Below are positions 47,389-47,389 of a stretch of 47,389 nucleotides of DNA, in pieces. This DNA comes from Planctomycetaceae bacterium. GTDB taxonomy: Bacteria; Planctomycetota; Planctomycetia; Pirellulales; UBA1268. Each line of letters opens with the position of its first letter. The stretch's first letter is position 1. The translations under genes were made by a program, and so were the position numbers. Location: the NCBI GenBank assembly GCA_947459185.1, contig CANHCU010000015.1:1-47389 (forward strand), read 5' to 3'. The notes beneath the pieces were generated by a model. It worked only from the letters and a program-made list of their open reading frames with translations, was not told where the DNA came from and did no database searches.

Positions 47389-47389
47389 G

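Overview
The window is a GC-rich chromosomal contig that looks planctomycetal, probably Pirellulales-like. This is inferred from gene content: an exosortase-associated EpsI protein, a formylglycine-generating enzyme, a DUF3592 membrane protein, a free-standing RNA polymerase alpha-CTD protein, an EF-Tu with an unusual switch I, a NusG with an acidic N-terminal extension, and dispersed intergenic repeats. Both ends are low-complexity (poly-C at the left, a 12-bp tandem repeat at the right), so the contig probably stopped at repeats.

Left part (1-14.3 kb). A sigma-70-like regulator is followed by a tightly packed minus-strand block: an MpsC/DUF2294 gene, dabA (DUF2309), a NuoL-like dabB, a second NuoM-like membrane subunit, a HerA-like ATPase and purU. 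From dabA onward the genes overlap by 1-4 bases. Divergent from this block is a plus-strand cluster: a putative leader RNA or small RNA ending in a very strong terminator, a second MpsC-like gene, csrA, a third MpsC gene, and a response regulator fused to a PP2C phosphatase. DabA-DabB (MpsB-MpsA) systems take up dissolved inorganic carbon with energy coupling. The three-subunit layout, three MpsC paralogues and adjacent CsrA make this the most interesting locus here.

Middle (14.4-29.4 kb). Four tRNAs (Thr-UGU, Tyr-GUA, Gly-UCC, Thr-GGU) precede tuf. Then come five tandem hairpin repeats, tRNA-Trp, secE, nusG, rplK, rplA, rplJ, rplL, rpoB and rpoC. This is the classic bacterial translation/transcription block, punctuated here by several strong hairpins.

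Right part (29.5-47.4 kb). In order: an exported protein of unknown function; a CHAD-domain gene overlapping a true formylglycine-generating enzyme (both catalytic cysteines present); polX; a Pro/Gln-rich secreted protein; a three-gene operon (DUF3592 membrane protein, arrestin-like protein, P-loop ATPase); the alpha-CTD protein; a UvrD/PcrA helicase; and an exopolysaccharide operon (Wzc-like kinase/chain-length protein, EpsI, gmd, fcl) that makes GDP-L-fucose and runs off toward the contig end. Two copies of a composite intergenic repeat lie just downstream of the formylglycine-generating enzyme and helicase genes. A separate long inverted-repeat element abuts the end of polX.
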